A stretch of 64,000 bases of DNA. It comes from UMGS1370 sp963557065. GTDB lineage: Bacteria; Bacillota; Clostridia; Lachnospirales; Lachnospiraceae. Both the position numbers and the translations under genes were made by a program. Location of the stretch: NCBI GenBank assembly GCA_963557065.1, contig CAUWCT010000005.1, positions 1 to 64,000 on the forward strand, written 5' to 3'. Positions 23,940-32,926 of the stretch are shown one piece after another; position 1 is the first letter of the stretch, and each line of letters begins with the position of its first letter. The notes beneath the pieces were generated by a model. That model was not told where the DNA came from and did no database searches. It saw only the letters and a list, made by a program, of their open reading frames with translations.

Positions 23940-26087
23940 TCACTCTTCCCTTAATTGGAACGAGACGGTCAGGTTCTTCAACACCTGGGATTGTTCTGCC
24001 AGTTCCTGGCTGGTAACGGCGCTCTTCTCCGCTGCCTCTGCATTGGTCTGGACTACGGCGGAAATCTGCTGGACTCCCTGTGCAATCTGCTCCACAGATT
24101 TGGCCTGTTCATCCGATGCTTCCGAAATCTCCTGAATGATCCGGGTAATGCTTTTTGCTCCTTCTACTACCTTTTCCATGGAAGAAGCCGTCGCATTCAT
24201 GCAGACTGTTCCCCGCTTGATAGCGGCCAGGGAACCTTCTATCAATTCTGCTGTACTCTTGGATGCCTCTGCTGATTTTTCCGCCAGGTTGCGCACTTCC
24301 TCTGCCACTACGGCAAATCCCTTTCCGGCCTCTCCGGCTCTGGAAGCTTCTATCGCTGCATTTAACGCTAAAATATTGGTCTGAAACGCAATATCCTCAA
24401 TGGTTTTAATAATTTTTCCAATATCATTGGAACGGTACTGGATTTCTTCCATTACTGACAGCGTCTCTTTCATCTTGTTGTCGCTTTCTTCGATCTCATT
24501 GCCCACCATAACTGCCTGTTGGCTGACATCATGGGCCAGATCCGCATTTTTGCACACATGCATTAAAATATCAGATGCCGTATTACCCAGTTCTTCTATA
24601 GCCGTCTCCTGCTCGGAAGCGCCCTGAGCCAGCACCCCGGCTCCCTCTGAAACCTGATTGGAATTGTCCGACACATGGTTGGCCGCATCATTGATCCTGC
24701 TCAGAGTATGACTTAACGTCCTGTTAATATGCTGAATCGAAGACAAAATATTCTGATACTCCCCCACATAACGGATTGTCTCGTGAGAAGAAATACGGAA
24801 GTTTCCTCCGCTCATCTCATCCAGCATATAATTAATATCCTGAATAATAGCCCGCAGATTCTCTGTCATGGTCTGGAAAGCGTTGGATAAATGTCCGATC
24901 TCATCTTCCGAATCAATGCTTAAATTCGTGTCCAGATTGCCCATGGCAATCTCATCTGCTGCCTTTACAATATTTTGAATGGGAGCAAGAATATGGCGGA
25001 CTACTCCAGTCAAAGATGCCAGAATAATAATGAGAGCCGCTACTGATAACAAAAGCAGGACCACTACTGTTTTCTCAACTGGTTCTAACGCCTCCGATAC
25101 GCTGAGTCCGGTCATAGACCACCATGTCTCTTCTCCTACAGAAAGCGGGCTATAAAAACACAGGGTCTTTTCTTTGTCTGCCCAGGACTGCTCCATATAA
25201 AATGGCTCGCCGCCTGCCAGATTCGACTGCAATTTTCTTTCCTGCCCCGTCCCTTCTATGAAAGCAGATATATTCTGGCCGGCACCGGCTTCTGACTTGC
25301 TGTCCCATATAATCGTTCCGGCTTCATCATAGATAGCCGACCACATAGATGTATAATCGCTTCCTGTTATCTCATCCGTCGAAAGTTCATTTAAATTTAT
25401 GCTGGCAATCGCCACACCGATACTGTTATTTTCATGGTAAATAGGCAAACCGTATGCCACAACCAGCTTATCGCCTTCTCTCCATGGAGGGGAAACGTAA
25501 ACCCTTCCTTCCTGAACCGGGATTCTGTAAGAATCCTCCTTGGCATATTCTTCATAAGCAGCATATGGCTCAATCTCGGAATCCACCGAACCTGTGGTAA
25601 TATAAAAACCGTATGTATCCATATTTTCCTGGAACTGGTACGGTTCAAACATTACCCCAAGTCCCTCTAATTCTGGATTATTTTTAACTGCATTTCTGGC
25701 AGTCTCCAGAACAAACTGTTCTGTATCATATCCCTCAGACGTCATCGTCCTGCCTTTATAGAGATTGCTTTCCCACCGAAGCTGGGACGCCTCCACCAGT
25801 CCTACTGACTCCCGTTCTGTCCCATACACTCTGTCGATATAGTCCTGAATATTCTGCGCCACAATCCCCACTGTGTCAAAACCGCTTTGTATCTCTGAAC
25901 CATTAGCCGCTGCCATCACAGACAGTTCCTCTACAATCTGTTCTTTAATACTTCTTCCTGACATCACAATGGAAACAGCAATCAAGACCGATAATATGAC
26001 GGCTAAAATCCCTCCGATTACAACAGTCAATTTGTTCCTTAGTTTCATTCTGCTAAACAAGGTTCCTTCCCCTCTTTTCATTTGCAT
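23940..26087 (-). CDS. Methyl-accepting chemotaxis protein with periplasmic-type Cache domain
   Basis: The 715-residue receptor has an N-terminal membrane helix (about 16-42), a large extracellular double-Cache-type sensor (about 45-345, with GYDTEQFVLETARNAV and GRVYVSPPWREGDKLVVAYG), a second helix (about 345-370) and a HAMP domain. The cytoplasmic signalling bundle has its hairpin tip at EAGKGFAVVAEEVRNLAEKSAEA. There is no C-terminal NWETF-like CheR tether. A TTG at 26060 with GAGGGG 8 bases upstream is a possible alternative start, because the ATG at 26087 lacks a good site. It is the third gene of a TetR-MCP-MCP unit. The ligand is unknown. Confidence 0.9.
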   Translation of the reverse strand: MQMKRGEGTLFSRMKLRNKLTVVIGGILAVILSVLIAVSIVMSGRSIKEQIVEELSVMAAANGSEIQSGFDTVGIVAQNIQDYIDRVYGTERESVGLVEASQLRWESNLYKGRTMTSEGYDTEQFVLETARNAVKNNPELEGLGVMFEPYQFQENMDTYGFYITTGSVDSEIEPYAAYEEYAKEDSYRIPVQEGRVYVSPPWREGDKLVVAYGLPIYHENNSIGVAIASINLNELSTDEITGSDYTSMWSAIYDEAGTIIWDSKSEAGAGQNISAFIEGTGQERKLQSNLAGGEPFYMEQSWADKEKTLCFYSPLSVGEETWWSMTGLSVSEALEPVEKTVVVLLLLSVAALIIILASLTGVVRHILAPIQNIVKAADEIAMGNLDTNLSIDSEDEIGHLSNAFQTMTENLRAIIQDINYMLDEMSGGNFRISSHETIRYVGEYQNILSSIQHINRTLSHTLSRINDAANHVSDNSNQVSEGAGVLAQGASEQETAIEELGNTASDILMHVCKNADLAHDVSQQAVMVGNEIEESDNKMKETLSVMEEIQYRSNDIGKIIKTIEDIAFQTNILALNAAIEASRAGEAGKGFAVVAEEVRNLAEKSAEASKSTAELIEGSLAAIKRGTVCMNATASSMEKVVEGAKSITRIIQEISEASDEQAKSVEQIAQGVQQISAVVQTNAEAAEKSAVTSQELAEQSQVLKNLTVSFQLREE

Positions 26088-26113
26088 AAAAACATCTTAT
26101 GGCCTGAATCTTT

Positions 26114-27829
26114 TTATCTGTTTCCCCTGGCTGTCCGGAATCTTCTAAGCTGAGATTTAATTGCGGCTGCCTGAGAAGCCAGTTCCTCACTGGAAGCTGC
26201 GGATTCTTCACTGGTAGCTGAATTGGTCTGCACCACAGCAGAAATCTCGTCGGTTCCCTCTTTTACCTGTATCAGGGCCTTAGACTGATCTTCTACGGCA
26301 ACTCTTACCTTCTCTATCTGTTCTACAACGTGTTCCGTCACTTCACTCAATGATTTAAATACATCCGTTACCTGAACAACTGCACTTGCCCCCTCATCCA
26401 CTGATGTAATGGAACTGTTGATTAAATCTCTGGTAGACTTTGCCGCTTCATCCGACTTATTGGCAAGGTTGCGCACCTCGTCCGCTACTACAGAAAAGCC
26501 TTTTCCGGCGCTGCCTGCCCTGGCAGCTTCTACTGCTGCATTAAGAGCCAGAATATTGGTCTGGAATGCAATATTCTCAATAACAGCAATGATCTTTGCA
26601 ATCTCGCCGGAGGAATTTTTGATTCCATCCATAGCATGATTGAGAGCCCTTACATTATCATTGGCAATCGTGATCTGCTCACTTGCTGTTCCGATACTGC
26701 TGTGCACCTCTTTCGCAGCGTTTGTAATGCTGACTGCCCCATTTGAAATATCCGATATCATAGCAGATAATTCTTCTACCGAGCTGGCCTGTTCCGTCGC
26801 TCCCTGCGCCAGAGCCTGAGATCCGGCTGCTACCTGATCCGCACCTGCCGCTACCTGTTCGCTGCTCTGCCTGATCCCTTCAATCGCATTGCTGAGCTTG
26901 CTGTTGATCAGACGGACAGATTTGAGAAGGCCGCTTAGTTCACCCACATATTTGTCTTCTGCTCTGGTCTTTACATCAAAATTCCCGTTTGCCATCTCAC
27001 TCAGCAGATAGTTGGTATCTTTGATAACCGCCCCCAGAATCTGCTGGCTTTCCCGCAGCGCCTGACACATATCACCCAGTTCATTTTCACTCTCAAACTC
27101 CACCGGAATGTCCAAATCACCCCTGCTGAACCCGATTAACGCCTGATGAACCTGAGCAGTGGGAACTGTAATACTTTTTATGAGAGCAGCCCCAACCTGA
27201 ATAATACAAACCACTGCTGCCAGGCTTAATACAATAATCACAATAAATACAATGCCGACAAACTTTTCAATCCGTCCCCGCTCTTCCATCATGCCCTGAA
27301 CCAGATAATTGTCCAACGCTGTAGCAGCATTTCCCATCTGCGTCTGCAAAGGAGTGTCAACCTCATAGATAAAGTTCTCTGCATCTTCCAAATACTTAGC
27401 ATTTCCGGTAGAACGGTAATTTTCATACATTTCTATGAGCTTGGGCGCATTATTGGCCCATGTCCTTGCAGCATTCTGATAATCATGCAGCAATGCTCTG
27501 TCAAGCTGATGAGGGAAATGCTGGTCCAATAAAGCAAGGTTCTGCTCTAACTTCACGAGATACTGCTCTGCTTCATCAATCAGCCCCTGATTGGCCTCCG
27601 AATCCGGAACCAGCAGCGCATCCCGGATATTTCTGCCTGGAATCAATGCGCTGACGCGGCAGTTTAAAATATCCTGATTGGCTTCTGCATCCTCGTTTAA
27701 AAGCACTTCATACTGACTTTTCATATTCACCATTGCAGAAAAGCTGATAACTATAATTACCAGCGCAGACAGTACCGCTACTCCAAAGCCAAGAAGCAGC
27801 CCTCTTTTTATCTTCATGTTCTTAAGCAT
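26114..27829 (-). CDS. Methyl-accepting chemotaxis protein with four-helix-bundle-type sensor
   Basis: The 571-residue receptor has helix 1 at about 10-32, a predicted all-helical extracellular region of about 155 residues (4HB_MCP-like), helix 2 at about 190-212, HAMP, and a cytoplasmic bundle with tip SAGKGFSVVADEVRNLANKSDEA. The alternating SSVEELSAMISD and TNSATSEESAASSEEL segments look like methylation regions. GGGAGG precedes the ATG at normal distance. It lies 26 bases after the TetR-type gene and 26 bases before the next receptor gene, so all three are probably co-transcribed. Confidence 0.9.
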   Translation of the reverse strand: MLKNMKIKRGLLLGFGVAVLSALVIIVISFSAMVNMKSQYEVLLNEDAEANQDILNCRVSALIPGRNIRDALLVPDSEANQGLIDEAEQYLVKLEQNLALLDQHFPHQLDRALLHDYQNAARTWANNAPKLIEMYENYRSTGNAKYLEDAENFIYEVDTPLQTQMGNAATALDNYLVQGMMEERGRIEKFVGIVFIVIIVLSLAAVVCIIQVGAALIKSITVPTAQVHQALIGFSRGDLDIPVEFESENELGDMCQALRESQQILGAVIKDTNYLLSEMANGNFDVKTRAEDKYVGELSGLLKSVRLINSKLSNAIEGIRQSSEQVAAGADQVAAGSQALAQGATEQASSVEELSAMISDISNGAVSITNAAKEVHSSIGTASEQITIANDNVRALNHAMDGIKNSSGEIAKIIAVIENIAFQTNILALNAAVEAARAGSAGKGFSVVADEVRNLANKSDEAAKSTRDLINSSITSVDEGASAVVQVTDVFKSLSEVTEHVVEQIEKVRVAVEDQSKALIQVKEGTDEISAVVQTNSATSEESAASSEELASQAAAIKSQLRRFRTARGNR

Positions 27830-27855
27830 TTCTTATGCATCCTCCCTGTGTAAAT

Positions 27856-28500
27856 CTAAATCGTTTCCTTTCCTGTTTTTTCGTTTGTTTTGTCTACAAG
27901 ACCATTTAATAGTATGTCCACAATCGATCTGGCCGTTTCCTCCCGCTCCTGAATACTGAACCCGTTTCCCTTCTCTGCAGAACGCCGCAGCACTGTCGTA
28001 TTTACAATCGCAATAAAGATTCTGGCTGCTTCGCTGCTGCTCATGGAAATACGCAGCGGCACTCTGGAAAACAGCTCCTCCAAGAGGTTTATATTCATTT
28101 GATCCATCGGCTCTCTGCATCTATCAATTTCTTCGCTCAAATACCCCTGAGGTATAAAAACTGACTCCATAAATATTCTCTGATACAATGGATGCTCATA
28201 AAAAAACCTCAGCCGCACTGTAAAATAATCCGTCAGACTTTTTTCCAGCGGCAGCATACTGCTCCCTGTAAAATGCGTCTGCATATAAGATGCCAGTTCC
28301 TCAAAGCATTCACTGACACAGGCCAGAAAAAGTTCTTCTTTCGATGTAAAATAATGATAGATCAGTCCTTTAGAAATTCCCTGTTCCGAATCATACATAT
28401 TGTTTACAGAACTGGCGCTGTATCCGTTAACAGCAAATTCTCTTAAAGCATACTCCATTATTTTGCGTCTCGTCTGCTGTACTTTTTCTTCTCTCTTCAC
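27856..28500 (-). CDS. TetR/AcrR-family transcriptional regulator
   Basis: The protein (214 residues from the GTG at 28500) has the TetR DNA-binding domain at the N-terminus (EKVQQTRRKIMEYALREFAVNGYSASSVNN then KGLIYHYFTSKEELF), followed by a variable ligand-binding helical domain. A TTG at 28539 is in frame but lies inside the operator; GGGGGG 5-6 bases before the GTG at 28500 supports the shorter form. Two TTGACTTYAAAGTCAA palindromes sit directly upstream, so it very likely represses its own unit, which also includes two chemoreceptor genes. The ligand is unknown. Confidence 0.9.
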   Translation of the reverse strand: MKREEKVQQTRRKIMEYALREFAVNGYSASSVNNMYDSEQGISKGLIYHYFTSKEELFLACVSECFEELASYMQTHFTGSSMLPLEKSLTDYFTVRLRFFYEHPLYQRIFMESVFIPQGYLSEEIDRCREPMDQMNINLLEELFSRVPLRISMSSSEAARIFIAIVNTTVLRRSAEKGNGFSIQEREETARSIVDILLNGLVDKTNEKTGKETI

Positions 28501-28523
28501 CGATACCCCCCCCCATAAAATAG

Positions 28524-28539
28524 TTGACTTTAAAGTCAA
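28524..28539. promoter_or_regulatory. TetR-type operator 1
   Basis: TTGACTTTAAAGTCAA is a perfect 16-bp palindrome, 24 bases upstream of the TetR start codon. It is nearly identical to a second copy with centre 28 bp away. Confidence 0.8.
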
Positions 28540-28550
28540 TTATATTCAAC

Positions 28551-28568
28551 ATTGACTTCAAAGTCAAT
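28551..28568. promoter_or_regulatory. TetR-type operator 2
   Basis: ATTGACTT-CA-AAGTCAAT is an 8+2+8 palindrome sharing the TTGACTTYAAAGTCAA core with operator 1. Centre-to-centre distance is 28 bp, a little under three helical turns, so two dimers could bind near the same face. Confidence 0.8.
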
Positions 28569-28625
28569 TAGTATTATGAAAACCATAAATTTACAGATAA
28601 ACTGCCCAACTAAAGGCAATACTAC

Positions 28626-28655
28626 TTGTCAATCTTTACCAAAGTATGGTATGAT
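28626..28655 (+). promoter_or_regulatory. Candidate promoter of the GGDEF/EAL-chemoreceptor operon
   Basis: TTGTCA (28626-28631) and TATGAT (28650-28655) are separated by 18 bases. The leader would be about 95 bases and includes the palindrome at 28705-28724. Confidence 0.5.
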
Positions 28656-28704
28656 GATGACATGTAGTCTTATCAATTTGCTGGCTGCTGTTCAAACCTG
28701 CACG

Positions 28705-28724
28705 TAGCATCAGTGTACACTGAT
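28705..28724. repeat. Palindrome sharing sequence with the 21705 hairpin
   Basis: TAGCATCAGTGTACA (28705-28719) is identical to the left arm of the hairpin at 21705, and ATCAGTGTACACTGAT (28709-28724) is itself a perfect 16-bp palindrome. It lies in the leader of the GGDEF/EAL gene, followed by a short TTCTTTCA tandem duplication. It may be a collapsed copy of the same element. Confidence 0.5.
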
Positions 28725-28758
28725 TCTTTCATTCTTTCATGACCAAAAGGAGGTCTCT

Positions 28759-30882
28759 ATGAGTCAGACTAATATCTTCCGCATTATCAATGATGCTAAT
28801 GATGACAGCATCTATCTGGCGGATGTTGACACATACAAACTTATCTATCTCAATCCGACGATTTGCAAAATCCTGGGAAAGGCATCAAAAAACTACAAAG
28901 GGCAGCCATGTTATAAAGTTCTTCAGGGCCTTGACTCCCCCTGTCCCTTTTGTACCAACCATCTGTTATCAGAATCTTCCTATTATACATGGCAGCATCA
29001 CAATGAAACCATAGGAAAAAGCTTCATCCTTCGGGACCGCCTGGTCCGGTATCATGGCAGACTGGTCCGCATGGAAATCGCCACTGATATTACAGGCCAT
29101 GAAAATGATAACAAAAAACTCCAGCAGCTTCAGGCAGTTGATGAATCTTTAGCGCTTTGTATTGATACATTAAAAAACAGTGATGACACAGAATTGGCCA
29201 TGAACAGTTTCCTTGCTCATATTGGTTCTTTTTACCAGGCTGACTGTGCCCGTATTTATGAACTTGACAAAGATTCCGAAACCATCACCCTTACCTATCA
29301 ATGGATTCGCCAGGGCAGCCATTTCTCCCACAATCCATCCTCATTTCCGATCTCCACGCTCCGCCGTTGGCTTGAAAGTTTCCGCAATGACGGTTACATC
29401 CGTATTACTTCTCTGGAGAACGAACTGGATCACGATTCTGCGGAATATCAGGCGCTGGCCTCTCTTGGCATAAAGAATCTGCTGGCAGTTCCTCTTCTCA
29501 ATAAATCCGGCATTCCCATTGGGATAATTGGCATAGATAATCCCCATACCAATACAGACGCTCCCCGTCTCTTACACTCTGTTTCCAACTTTGTGGTAAG
29601 CGGCATTGATAAACGGAACATGTTAAACAGACTGGACAAGTTAAGCTATAACGATACCCTCACCGGCGTTTACAACCGCTACCGCTATCTGGAAAAGGTG
29701 CGGGAACTTCAACAAAATCCTCCGTCTGCTCTGGGTATCATCTATCTGGATATTGACGGCATGAAACAGGCCAATGATACCTACGGCCATTCATTTGGAG
29801 ATGCACTGCTGGTACGCACTGCCAATCTCCTGACCCAGGCTTCCTCTTATGATGTATATCGCGTAGGGGGAGACGAATTTGTAGTGTTCTGCCCGGAAAT
29901 CAGTCAGGAGAATTTCCAGTTTCTGACAGAGCGGCTGCGCCAGTCCGTAAAAGAAGAAATGGATCTGAGCGTTTCCATTGGCACCAAATGGACCCAGGGT
30001 GCAACGGATGCCATGGAACAGATTGTAGACGCAGATAAATTAATGAGTCTGGAAAAACAGTCCTACTACAATTCTCTGCGGGCCGACAGAGAACTCTACT
30101 ACTCACAGATGAGAGAATCCCTGATGGCAGAACTGAAAAACGGAGGATTTACCGTATTTCTCCAGCCGCAGATCAATCTCAAAGATAAAACCATTATCGG
30201 TGCAGAAGCCTTGATCCGAAAACGGGGAAATAACGGCGAACTGGTTTCTCCCTCCATGTTTATTCCTTTTTATGAAAATGAAGGACTGATACAGCCCATT
30301 GACTTCTTTGTTTTAAAAACTGTCTGTCAGTCTCTGTCGGGATGGAGAAAGTCCGGTATCCAGACCTTCCCCATCTCGGTAAATTTTTCCCGCATCACCA
30401 TGATGAGCGAAAACTTTGTGGATGATATTTGCGCTATCTGCCAGGAATACGAGGTCCCCTGCCAGATGATTGATATTGAAATGACGGAAAGCATTTCCAA
30501 AATGGATCTTCAGGTATTGTCCTCTCTGGTAAAAAGACTGCGGGACATTGGTTTTTCGGTTTCCCTGGACGATTTTGGAACCCGTTACTCCAACCTTTCC
30601 ATCCTGACTGCCATTGATTTTGACCACATCAAGATCGATAAAAGTCTGGTGGACCATATTATATCCAACGAAAAGGCGCACACCATTGTAGACTATACCA
30701 TCCATCTGGGCAAGGCCCTGGATCAGACCCGTACCATTGCTGAAGGGATTGAAACCAATGATCAGTTCAGCATTTTAAAAGACCTGGAGTGTGATGTGGG
30801 ACAGGGATTTTACTTTTCAAAACCCATCCCCATATCCGAGTTTTATCAGCGCTACTTACAGCCGCCTATGGCTGCTAAATAA
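28759..30882 (+). CDS. PAS-GAF-GGDEF-EAL cyclic-di-GMP turnover protein
   Basis: This 707-residue cytoplasmic protein has a PAS-like domain (about 5-110), a GAF domain (about 145-295), a GGDEF domain with intact signature RVGGDEF (368-374), and an EAL domain. EAL residues are EALIR (E483), VNFSR, DIEMTES, LDDFGTRYSNLS, IKIDKSLV, AEGIET and GQGF. Both catalytic sites look complete, so it could make and degrade cyclic di-GMP, with balance set by the sensory domains. GGAGG precedes the ATG. A chemoreceptor gene follows after 14 bases, linking second-messenger control with chemotaxis. No transmembrane helix is present. Confidence 0.93.
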   Translation: MSQTNIFRIINDANDDSIYLADVDTYKLIYLNPTICKILGKASKNYKGQPCYKVLQGLDSPCPFCTNHLLSESSYYTWQHHNETIGKSFILRDRLVRYHGRLVRMEIATDITGHENDNKKLQQLQAVDESLALCIDTLKNSDDTELAMNSFLAHIGSFYQADCARIYELDKDSETITLTYQWIRQGSHFSHNPSSFPISTLRRWLESFRNDGYIRITSLENELDHDSAEYQALASLGIKNLLAVPLLNKSGIPIGIIGIDNPHTNTDAPRLLHSVSNFVVSGIDKRNMLNRLDKLSYNDTLTGVYNRYRYLEKVRELQQNPPSALGIIYLDIDGMKQANDTYGHSFGDALLVRTANLLTQASSYDVYRVGGDEFVVFCPEISQENFQFLTERLRQSVKEEMDLSVSIGTKWTQGATDAMEQIVDADKLMSLEKQSYYNSLRADRELYYSQMRESLMAELKNGGFTVFLQPQINLKDKTIIGAEALIRKRGNNGELVSPSMFIPFYENEGLIQPIDFFVLKTVCQSLSGWRKSGIQTFPISVNFSRITMMSENFVDDICAICQEYEVPCQMIDIEMTESISKMDLQVLSSLVKRLRDIGFSVSLDDFGTRYSNLSILTAIDFDHIKIDKSLVDHIISNEKAHTIVDYTIHLGKALDQTRTIAEGIETNDQFSILKDLECDVGQGFYFSKPIPISEFYQRYLQPPMAAK

Positions 30883-30896
30883 ACGGAGGTACCCCA

Positions 30897-32873
30897 ATGA
30901 AAAGCATTAAAACCAAAATCCTGATCCCCATGATTCTGACTGTCGTCATTTCTCTGGTGGCGGTAGGCGGAGCAGCATGCACATTTGGCTATCTGGGCAC
31001 TGTTGCGACTCTTGAAGCCAGCATGACCAAGACTGCAGAAGTAGCGGCGGATCGCGTTTCCTATGAGTTGAAAGCCTACAAGAATATTGCCACAGAAACC
31101 GGTATGCTCTATCAGCTCTCTTCTCCGGCCATCCCTCTTAACACCAAAAAAGACCTGTTGCAGCAAAAGATAGATACTTATGGGCTGCAGCGCTACAACC
31201 TGCTGGATGCCAAGGGCGTCAGTCTCATAGACGGCAATGATTACAGTGATCGGGACTACTTTAAAGCCGCAATCAACGGAACTACCTATGTCTCTGAACC
31301 TCTGATTTCCGCTGTCACAGGCGAGATGACCGTTATTATCGCCGCCCCTGTATGGCTGAACGGTCAAAGCGGCAGCAAAGTCACCGGTGTTGTATACTTT
31401 GTTCCCAAAGAGACATTCCTCAATGACATTGTCAGCAGTCTGACTATCAGCCGGGGCGGAGCCGCTTATATGCTGGATGCAGGGGGCACTACCATCGCCC
31501 ACCGCAATATAGACAATGTCCGCAATCAGGAAAATACTATCCTGAATGCTCAGACAGATTCTTCTCTGTCCGGTCTTGCTGAGATCGAGTCAAAGATGAT
31601 CTCCGGCGCTTCCGGTTTTGGACGGTACCGGTACGGCGGGGAGAAAAAATTTACTGCTTATGCGCCCATTCCGGACACCAATGGATGGAGCATTTCCATC
31701 AATGCACCTGTCAGTGATTTTACGCAGAGTACCATGTATGGAATCCTCATTGTTCTCATTTTGCTGATTTTATCTATCGTTGTTGCGTTCCTTATCTCTG
31801 TCCGGCTGTCCAACAATATCGCCAATCCGATTAAAGCCTGCGCCGAGCGGCTCCGTCTGCTGGCCCAGGGAGACCTGGATACTTCTGTTCCTGATTTTTC
31901 CAGAGATGATGAAGTAGGCGTTCTGGTATCCTCTACCAGAACCATTGTGGATGCACTGAATGCCATTTTAAAAGATATTGACTACCTGTTGGAAGAAATG
32001 GGCAGCGGAAACTTTGTTGTGGATACTCAATCTGCTGATTTGTATATCGGAAGTTTCGCTCCTCTGCTGGCCTCTATTCGGCAGATTAAGAGCAGACTCA
32101 GCAATGTCCTTTTGCAGATTAATGTAAGCGCTGACCAGATTGCCTCCGGAGCTTCCCAGGTATCAAATGGCGCTCAGGCCCTGGCTCAGGGTTCTACCGA
32201 ACAGGCAAGTTCGGTGCAGGAACTGGCTGCAACTGTCCATGAGATTTCCAACAACTCCTCCCAAACAGCTGCTGTTGCAAAGGAATCCCAGCATCGCGCC
32301 CAGGAGGCAGGCAGCAATGTTGTCCACAGCAATGAGATGATGGGACAGATGACCGTTGCCATGGAAGAAATCAGCGATTCATCCAAGAAGATCAGCAATA
32401 TCATCACCACCATCGAAGATATTGCATTCCAGACCAATATCCTGGCTCTCAATGCTGCTGTAGAAGCAGCCAGGGCCGGAAATGCAGGAAAGGGATTTGC
32501 TGTGGTTGCAGATGAAGTCCGTAATCTGGCTTCCAAATCTGACCAGGCAGCAAAGGCCACAAAAGAACTGATTGAAAGTTCGGTTACATCCGTACAAAAC
32601 GGCAGCAGCATTGCCGCTAATGTCACCAAGGCGCTTCAGACCACTACCGATCTTGCCAGCCTGTCTGTAAATGATATGGTCAATGTAGCTGCCAGAATCG
32701 AATCTGTAGTTGAAGCTATCGCCCAGATTACAGAAGGACTGGATCAAGTTTCTTCTGTCGTTCAGTCCAACTCTGCTACCAGCGAACAGTCCGCTGCTGC
32801 CAGTGAAGAGTTATCTTCTCAGGCACAGATTCTGCGAAATCTGGTAGGTCAGTTCCGGCTGCCGCGTAATTAA
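30897..32873 (+). CDS. Methyl-accepting chemotaxis protein with double-Cache sensor
   Basis: The 658-residue receptor has helix 1 (about 7-30), an extracellular dCache domain (about 35-275, with SDRDYFKAAINGTTYVSEPL and GGAAYMLDAGGTTIAHRN, the two Cache hallmarks), helix 2 (about 280-305), HAMP and a signalling bundle with tip NAGKGFAVVADEVRNLASKSDQA. CGGAGG precedes the ATG. It is co-transcribed with the GGDEF/EAL gene 14 bases upstream and followed by a strong terminator. Dcache domains of this form often bind small organic ligands; the ligand is unknown. Confidence 0.93.
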   Translation: MKSIKTKILIPMILTVVISLVAVGGAACTFGYLGTVATLEASMTKTAEVAADRVSYELKAYKNIATETGMLYQLSSPAIPLNTKKDLLQQKIDTYGLQRYNLLDAKGVSLIDGNDYSDRDYFKAAINGTTYVSEPLISAVTGEMTVIIAAPVWLNGQSGSKVTGVVYFVPKETFLNDIVSSLTISRGGAAYMLDAGGTTIAHRNIDNVRNQENTILNAQTDSSLSGLAEIESKMISGASGFGRYRYGGEKKFTAYAPIPDTNGWSISINAPVSDFTQSTMYGILIVLILLILSIVVAFLISVRLSNNIANPIKACAERLRLLAQGDLDTSVPDFSRDDEVGVLVSSTRTIVDALNAILKDIDYLLEEMGSGNFVVDTQSADLYIGSFAPLLASIRQIKSRLSNVLLQINVSADQIASGASQVSNGAQALAQGSTEQASSVQELAATVHEISNNSSQTAAVAKESQHRAQEAGSNVVHSNEMMGQMTVAMEEISDSSKKISNIITTIEDIAFQTNILALNAAVEAARAGNAGKGFAVVADEVRNLASKSDQAAKATKELIESSVTSVQNGSSIAANVTKALQTTTDLASLSVNDMVNVAARIESVVEAIAQITEGLDQVSSVVQSNSATSEQSAAASEELSSQAQILRNLVGQFRLPRN

Positions 32874-32887
32874 CCGGAGTATACTTT

Positions 32888-32926
32888 AAAGGGGAGTGAA
32901 ACCGAAACCGTTTCACTCCCCTTTTT
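32888..32926. terminator. Bidirectional terminator that encodes the PilZ stop codon
   Basis: AAAGGGGAGTGAAAC (32888-32902) pairs perfectly with its complement at 32910-32924 and is followed by TTT on the plus strand. The right arm contains the stop codon (32913-32915) of the convergent PilZ gene, so its last codons are part of the stem. Confidence 0.85.

Noticed and set aside
28569..28758. Possible cyclic-di-GMP riboswitch upstream of the GGDEF/EAL gene
   Set aside because: No GEMM-type core or tetraloop-receptor pattern is visible; only a promoter and a palindrome were found.
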